Shown here: positions 4,574 to 5,347 of the stretch, in pieces
Layout of the letters: every line of letters begins with the position of its first letter
Position numbering within the stretch: the stretch's first letter is position 1
From: Pseudomonadota bacterium
GTDB taxonomy: Bacteria > Pseudomonadota > Gammaproteobacteria > Steroidobacterales > GCA-2729495
Length of the DNA stretch: 5,347 bases
Direction: 5' to 3'
Assembly (NCBI GenBank): GCA_030836925.1
Contig: JAUPLK010000134.1
Span: forward strand, 1-5,347
Notes under the pieces: model-generated
The model's input: the letters and a program-made list of their open reading frames with translations, nothing else
The model's database searches: none
Told to the model about the DNA's origin: nothing
Program-made: the position numbers and the translations under genes

Positions 4574-5347
4574 TCAGCACTCGGCGACCAGGTAAGCCAC
4601 CCAGCCGGCATCGGCCTCACCCCTGGTTTCCGGGCTGAACTCGCCATTGCCACGACCGTCTTTGGCGGTGCCCTCCCACCAGACGGTAGTCCTGGTGAAG
4701 CCGGCCTCGGTCAGCAGTTCCGTGAGTTCCGGCAAGGACCACAGGCGCCAGTCATAAGTGAAGGCCTTGTCTATCCGCGAACCGTCCGCAAAGCGGAAGC
4801 CGATGTGGCACAGCACTTCGGAAGTGACCGGATAGTATTTTTCCTGGTGCCAGACATAGGTGAAGCCGCGATGCGCGGTCGTTTCACGCAGTTCGCGATA
4901 GGCATCGTATCCGCCGTAGGCATCCAGAAAAAAGATTCCGTCCTTCACGAGCGAGCGCCGCACGCGACGGAAATACTGCAGCATCTGGGCCCGCGTCTTG
5001 AAGATCCAGTAGCTGAAATTGAAGGCCGCAACCGCATCAAAACCCGTGGCCCGGACCCTGGTGACGTCGGCCTGCAGCAGTTCAAGTCGTGCCTGCTCCG
5101 AGGGCTTGAGCCGGGCCACATTGCGCCGGCGCCCCCAGTCCAGGACCGCAGCATCGAGGTCCACGCCCGTGGCACGCATCGAACGCCCCAGGCTCACCCA
5201 CTGGCAGGCCACGCTGGCCGTGCCACAGAAATCCTCACGCAGACTCTGCGGCGACCGGCCGCGGATCTGCCGGAACGTGTCCACCACGAACTCGCATTCA
5301 GATTCGGCACACTGCACGGCCTTCTCGTAGTACTCGTGCAAGTCTGC
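4574..5347 (-). CDS. Class I SAM-dependent methyltransferase (5' end outside window)
   Basis: The product has the Rossmann-type fold of small-molecule and general SAM methyltransferases; the substrate cannot be told from sequence. Numbering from the TTG at 5341, motif I is LREDFCGTA (34-42), with Asp61 in GVDLD as the likely ribose-binding acid, LLQADV at 88-93, and FDAVAAFNFSYW (101-112) as the motif IV region. The C-terminal part (about 150-255) is rich in aromatic residues and has WWEG near 222-225. TTG at 5341 can be read as a start, but the frame stays open to the window edge (Ala-Asp precede it), no ribosome binding site is visible, and relatives carry a few more residues before YEKAVQ, so the true start is probably just beyond 5347. 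It is upstream of, and on the same strand as, the cyclase-FHA gene. Confidence 0.85.
   Translation of the reverse strand, partial: ADLHEYYEKAVQCAESECEFVVDTFRQIRGRSPQSLREDFCGTASVACQWVSLGRSMRATGVDLDAAVLDWGRRRNVARLKPSEQARLELLQADVTRVRATGFDAVAAFNFSYWIFKTRAQMLQYFRRVRRSLVKDGIFFLDAYGGYDAYRELRETTAHRGFTYVWHQEKYYPVTSEVLCHIGFRFADGSRIDKAFTYDWRLWSLPELTELLTEAGFTRTTVWWEGTAKDGRGNGEFSPETRGEADAGWVAYLVAEC

Noticed and set aside
5339..5341. TTG at 5341 as the true start of the methyltransferase
   Set aside because: The frame continues to the window edge, no ribosome binding site can be seen, and relatives have extra residues before this point; treated as a partial gene instead.

Overview
The window looks like a chromosomal segment of a GC-rich proteobacterium, most likely a gammaproteobacterium. 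It carries a DapE lysine/peptidoglycan gene, a DsbB with Cys spacing almost identical to the E. coli enzyme, TsaB, and a class III cyclase fused to an FHA domain. The species cannot be named from sequence alone. No tRNA, rRNA, CRISPR array, transposase or phage gene is visible. Every gene reads as an intact housekeeping or signalling gene, apart from the two cut by the window edges.

Layout, left to right. (1) Positions 1-345, + strand: the last 114 codons of dapE. (2) Positions 360-1585, - strand: tsaB followed by dsbB, overlapping by the four bases ATGA and so probably co-transcribed and translationally coupled. dsbB converges on dapE with only 14 bases between the stop codons. (3) Positions 1586-1779: a divergent regulatory region between tsaB and pckG, the densest non-coding part of the window. 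It holds a consensus -10 box for pckG, a perfect 12-bp stem-loop at the predicted 5' end of the pckG mRNA, nested direct and inverted repeats around the promoters, and, on the minus strand, a stem plus T6 tract shaped like an intrinsic terminator, sitting in the leader of tsaB. (4) Positions 1780-3522, + strand: pckG, GTP-type phosphoenolpyruvate carboxykinase. (5) Positions 3523-3567: a short convergent gap filled by a perfect 11-bp hairpin. (6) Positions 3568-4479, - strand: a soluble class III nucleotidyl cyclase domain with a C-terminal FHA domain. (7) Positions 4480-4573: a 94-base gap with a possible promoter and an imperfect hairpin. (8) Positions 4574-5347, - strand: a class I SAM-dependent methyltransferase whose 5' end lies beyond the window.

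The genes do not form one pathway: amino-acid/cell-wall synthesis (dapE), periplasmic disulfide formation (dsbB), tRNA t6A modification (tsaB), gluconeogenesis (pckG), and an uncharacterised signalling protein beside a methyltransferase. No wholly new system is evident. The points most worth a second look are the terminator-like element in the tsaB leader, the 5'-terminal hairpin of pckG, and the cyclase, which keeps its metal and base-selecting residues but has His and Ser in place of the usual transition-state Asn and Arg.
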